DNA of 34,656 nt, taken from the NCBI GenBank assembly GCA_913048135.1, contig CAJWVY010000014.1:1-34656 (forward strand). Direction: 5' to 3'. Shown one piece after another: positions 32,533 to 34,656 of this stretch. Made by a program: the position numbers and the translations under genes. This stretch comes from an uncultured Verrucomicrobiales bacterium. GTDB taxonomy: Bacteria; Verrucomicrobiota; Verrucomicrobiia; Limisphaerales; UBA1100. The notes under the pieces are model-generated. The model was not told the DNA's origin. It saw only the letters and a list, made by a program, of their open reading frames with translations, and searched no databases. Within the stretch, counting starts at the first letter, position 1; each line of letters begins with the position of its first letter.

Positions 32533-34170
32533 GTGGACGGCAGCAAGCGCAACAGCAGCGACTGGATCAAGGCAGGCGTGGCCGGCTTGGTGTGGTCTTG
32601 CGCCTTTGCGCCGCTTCAATGCGAGCCGGCGGCGTGGCTGGCGCCGGCGCTGTTGTTGTGGGCTACGGCGGCGGCACCGAAGCGCGCGTTTCGATTGGGT
32701 CTAGCGGCCGGAGCGGCTCATTTCTTTACCTCGCTATGCTGGGTGCTCTACATCCCGGTGGCCGGCAGTAACATTGTGGGCTGGGTCGCCCTTAGCGGAT
32801 ATTGCTCGTTGTACCCGGCTTTGTGGGCAGCGTTTTGTTGGTGGCTGTTTCCTGGTAAGCCGGAATCGGCTGAGGCGGAAGTGGCGGCTATGGATTGGCG
32901 TCAACGGCTCGGTTGGGGAGCGAGTTGCGCCGGCGCGTGGGTGGCGATGGAATGCCTTCGCGGCTGGGTAATCACCGGGTTTCCCTGGAATTATCTGGGC
33001 GGCTCGCAGCTGGACTGGACCTCACTCGCCATGCTAGCGCAGTTCACTGGGGTCTTGGGGGTTTCCTTGGTAGTGGCTTGGGGGTCAGTGGGCGGCTTGC
33101 TGGTATTCTGGCGCTGGCGCGAACAGGATCGCTTTGAGCCGGCGCTGTTAAAGGATCTGGCCGGGCCGGCTGGACTGTTGCTGGTGGCCTTGGGTTTGGG
33201 GCAGTGGGCGCTTTCACAACCGTTGGCCGAACGACGCGGTTCACTCAAGATCGCACTGGTGCAGCCGGCTATACCGCAAACGGTGCTGTGGAACGTGAAC
33301 GATCCGGTGAGTCAGGCGAACCGGTTTGAGCACATGATGGATCTTTCCGATCGGGCCGTATCGAAGGAACCGGATTTGCTAGTTTGGCCGGAGGCATCGC
33401 TGCCGCCGTTTTGGGTATTGAACCCCACTAATGTCATCCAACGCATGGGGCAGCTGGAGCAAGCGATTGCCGAGCAGGGCGTGTGGCGGGTGTGGGGCGC
33501 GGATACGGCGACCAATAATGTGCCGTACAACAGCGCCGTGTTGGTGCCGCCGGAAGATTCTTTTCTCGGAGGGTTGAAGGAGATGAAATGGCCGAACTAC
33601 GCCAAGCGCCATCTGGTGATGTTTGGCGAGTATGTGCCGTTTTCGGAGCAGTTGCCGTTTCTCAAGAAGCTGGCGCCGGTGGGGAATTTTGGGCGGGGCG
33701 GCGGCGAGGTGGTGTTTGATATGGGGAAAGCCAAGACCTCGGTGATCATTTGCTTTGAGGACGTGGTGCCCAAGCTGGCGCGGCGGGCGACTACGCCGGA
33801 GGTGGATTTTCTGCTGAACCTGACGAATGACGGCTGGTTTGGTGACAGTCATCAGCAATGGCAGCACGCCCGCACGGCGGCGTGGCGGGCGATTGAAAAC
33901 CTGCGACCGCTGGTACGTTGCTGTAACAACGGCATCACCGGTTGGGTGGACGAGTACGGGCGATTTCATGGTGTGACCGAGCCTGTGCATTCCACTGGCG
34001 TGCGCGTGGTGGAAGTGCCGCTGCGCGCGGGGCCGCATGCTCCGACGGTGTACCAGCGTACAGGCGATTGGCTGAGCTGGGGCTGCGTGCTGGCGTGCGG
34101 GATTCTGGCCATGCGGCGTGTGGCGCGATTGAAAAAGGACTCGGCATCCGCAGAGGAAGCGGCTAAATGA
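32533..34170 (+). CDS. lnt: Apolipoprotein N-acyltransferase
   Basis: Adds the third acyl chain to the N-terminal Cys of lipoproteins at the inner membrane. 545 residues: about 7 membrane segments within roughly residues 10-230, then a nitrilase-like periplasmic domain. The catalytic triad is visible: Glu287 in VWPEASLP, Lys358 in YAKRHLVMFGEYVPF and Cys407 in SVIICFEDVVP. NLTNDGWFGDS and ARTAAWRAIENLRPLVRCCNNGIT are family-typical. The GTG start at 32533 has no Shine-Dalgarno. prfB follows after 7 bases. One more hydrophobic segment is seen near the C-terminus (WLSWGCVLACGILAM). Confidence 0.95.
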   Translation: MDGSKRNSSDWIKAGVAGLVWSCAFAPLQCEPAAWLAPALLLWATAAAPKRAFRLGLAAGAAHFFTSLCWVLYIPVAGSNIVGWVALSGYCSLYPALWAAFCWWLFPGKPESAEAEVAAMDWRQRLGWGASCAGAWVAMECLRGWVITGFPWNYLGGSQLDWTSLAMLAQFTGVLGVSLVVAWGSVGGLLVFWRWREQDRFEPALLKDLAGPAGLLLVALGLGQWALSQPLAERRGSLKIALVQPAIPQTVLWNVNDPVSQANRFEHMMDLSDRAVSKEPDLLVWPEASLPPFWVLNPTNVIQRMGQLEQAIAEQGVWRVWGADTATNNVPYNSAVLVPPEDSFLGGLKEMKWPNYAKRHLVMFGEYVPFSEQLPFLKKLAPVGNFGRGGGEVVFDMGKAKTSVIICFEDVVPKLARRATTPEVDFLLNLTNDGWFGDSHQQWQHARTAAWRAIENLRPLVRCCNNGITGWVDEYGRFHGVTEPVHSTGVRVVEVPLRAGPHAPTVYQRTGDWLSWGCVLACGILAMRRVARLKKDSASAEEAAK

Positions 34171-34177
34171 GGCGCGT

Positions 34178-34656
34178 ATGTTCGATGCGGTGCAAGCCCA
34201 GTTAACCGAGACCAAGTCCCGCTTGGAGAAGTTGCGGAGGTTTCTTTGACGTCGCCCAGAGTGAAGCGCGCGTTCAGGAGTTGGAGGAAATCATGTCCGC
34301 CGATGATTTCTGGAATGACCGTGAGCGGGCTCAGAAATTTTCCGAGGAATCGGCCCGTCTGCGTAAGCAGGTAGAGATCTTTCAAAAAACCGAATCTCAA
34401 CTGGCCGACCTGCAAGGGATGGTGGAGTTGGGCGCGGAAGAGGATGAGGAAACGCAGGCCCTGTTGCTCGAGGAACTGACTGCTGACACCGAGCAATTTA
34501 TTGGCTCACTGGATGTTCTTGAACTGCAGGCCATGCTCAAGGATCCGCAGGACAAGTGCAACTGTATCCTCACCATCAACGCAGGTGCTGGCGGTACGGA
34601 AAGCTGTGACTGGGCGGACATGCTCTTGCGCATGTATCAGCGCTGGTGCGAACGCC
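34178..34656 (+). CDS. prfB: Peptide chain release factor 2, 5' part, with programmed +1 frameshift
   Basis: Recognises UGA and UAA stop codons and releases the nascent protein. The ATG at 34178 opens a 23-codon frame (MFDAVQAQLTETKSRLEKLR ...) that ends at TGA 34247-34249. The protein continues in the +1 frame (DVAQSEARVQELEE, then MSADDFWNDRERAQKF) to the right edge, where GAGGTESCDWADMLLRMYQRW, a strong RF2 signature, is reached. About 158 residues are present and the gene is cut by the window end. The frameshift makes RF2 levels autoregulated: scarce RF2 slows decoding of the UGA and favours the shift. It follows lnt by 7 bases. Confidence 0.96.
34235..34250 (+). other. RF2 programmed +1 frameshift signal
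   Basis: The internal Shine-Dalgarno-like CGGAGG (34235-34240), three bases (TTT), then CTT TGA C (34244-34250). Spacing and slippery codon match the E. coli prfB site (AGGGGG, three bases, CTT TGA C). The ribosome slips from CTT to TTT and reads GAC next. Confidence 0.95.

Noticed and set aside
1-34656. CRISPR arrays, insertion sequences, prophage or tRNA genes
   Set aside because: I looked for repeat-spacer patterns, transposase motifs, terminal inverted repeats and tRNA T-arm (GGTTCRANYCC-like) signatures in the gaps and found none. Gaps are short and the content is housekeeping.

Overview
The window is a gene-dense bacterial chromosome segment of moderately high GC, with about 30 protein genes, one RNA gene, no tRNA or rRNA, and no mobile element or CRISPR array that I could see. 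The gene set points to the PVC group and most likely to Verrucomicrobiota (a Pedosphaera/Limisphaerales-like lineage): a Tat-exported DUF1501 protein, a GHL10 (DUF187) glycosidase-like protein, a neutral-ceramidase-like secreted protein, a Gfo/Idh/MocA oxidoreductase next to a sugar isomerase/epimerase, and several secreted proteins of unknown function. The lineage is inferred from this gene mix, not from a marker-gene tree. An NhaD-type Na+/H+ antiporter would fit a marine or saline habitat. The presence of Lnt and a heptosyltransferase-like GT9 protein indicates a Gram-negative envelope.

Layout. 1-2415: 5' part of dnaE (minus strand, runs off the left edge). 2563-4137: unknown protein with an Arg/Gly/Asp-rich disordered N-terminus. 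4264-5805: guaA (minus). 5918-6643: HP0958/COG1579-type coiled-coil zinc-ribbon protein, followed by rnpB (RNase P RNA, about 6711-7097) and the DUF1501 gene. 8473-9954: GHL10 protein (minus). 10038-13709: a translationally coupled heme operon (CcsA/HemX-like protein, hemA, hemC, DUF554). 13717-15602: rhodanese and ceramidase-like genes (minus). 15734-17784: a Gfo/Idh/MocA gene broken by a one-base frameshift, plus a TIM-barrel isomerase. 17781-18554: nagB-like (minus). 18647-21013: hisD-hisC. 21010-21474: NYN/YacP nuclease-like (minus). 21548-24811: FmdB-like zinc ribbon, acylphosphatase, metallophosphoesterase, GT9 glycosyltransferase, secreted protein. 24808-27972: ilvB with a leader attenuator and a downstream secreted protein (minus). 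27969-30386: nhaD and a Usp-like gene (minus). 30453-32425: agmatine deiminase and aldo/keto reductase (minus). 32533-34656: lnt and the start of prfB, including its programmed +1 frameshift.

The most interesting element is upstream of ilvB. A promoter placed at the end of nhaD drives a 27-codon leader peptide with a Val-Val-Pro-Val-Val-Leu run. It is followed by mutually exclusive hairpins (pause, antiterminator, and a 15-bp terminator with a T-tract). This is a complete textbook-style branched-chain amino-acid attenuator, in a group where I know of no described example.

A second theme is gene-start architecture. Many transcription-unit-leading genes have no Shine-Dalgarno sequence, and a candidate -10 box lies only 5-11 nt before the start codon, which suggests near-leaderless mRNAs. 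Several operon-internal genes instead have clear Shine-Dalgarno sites. Four of six convergent gene pairs overlap by exactly four bases at their stop codons.
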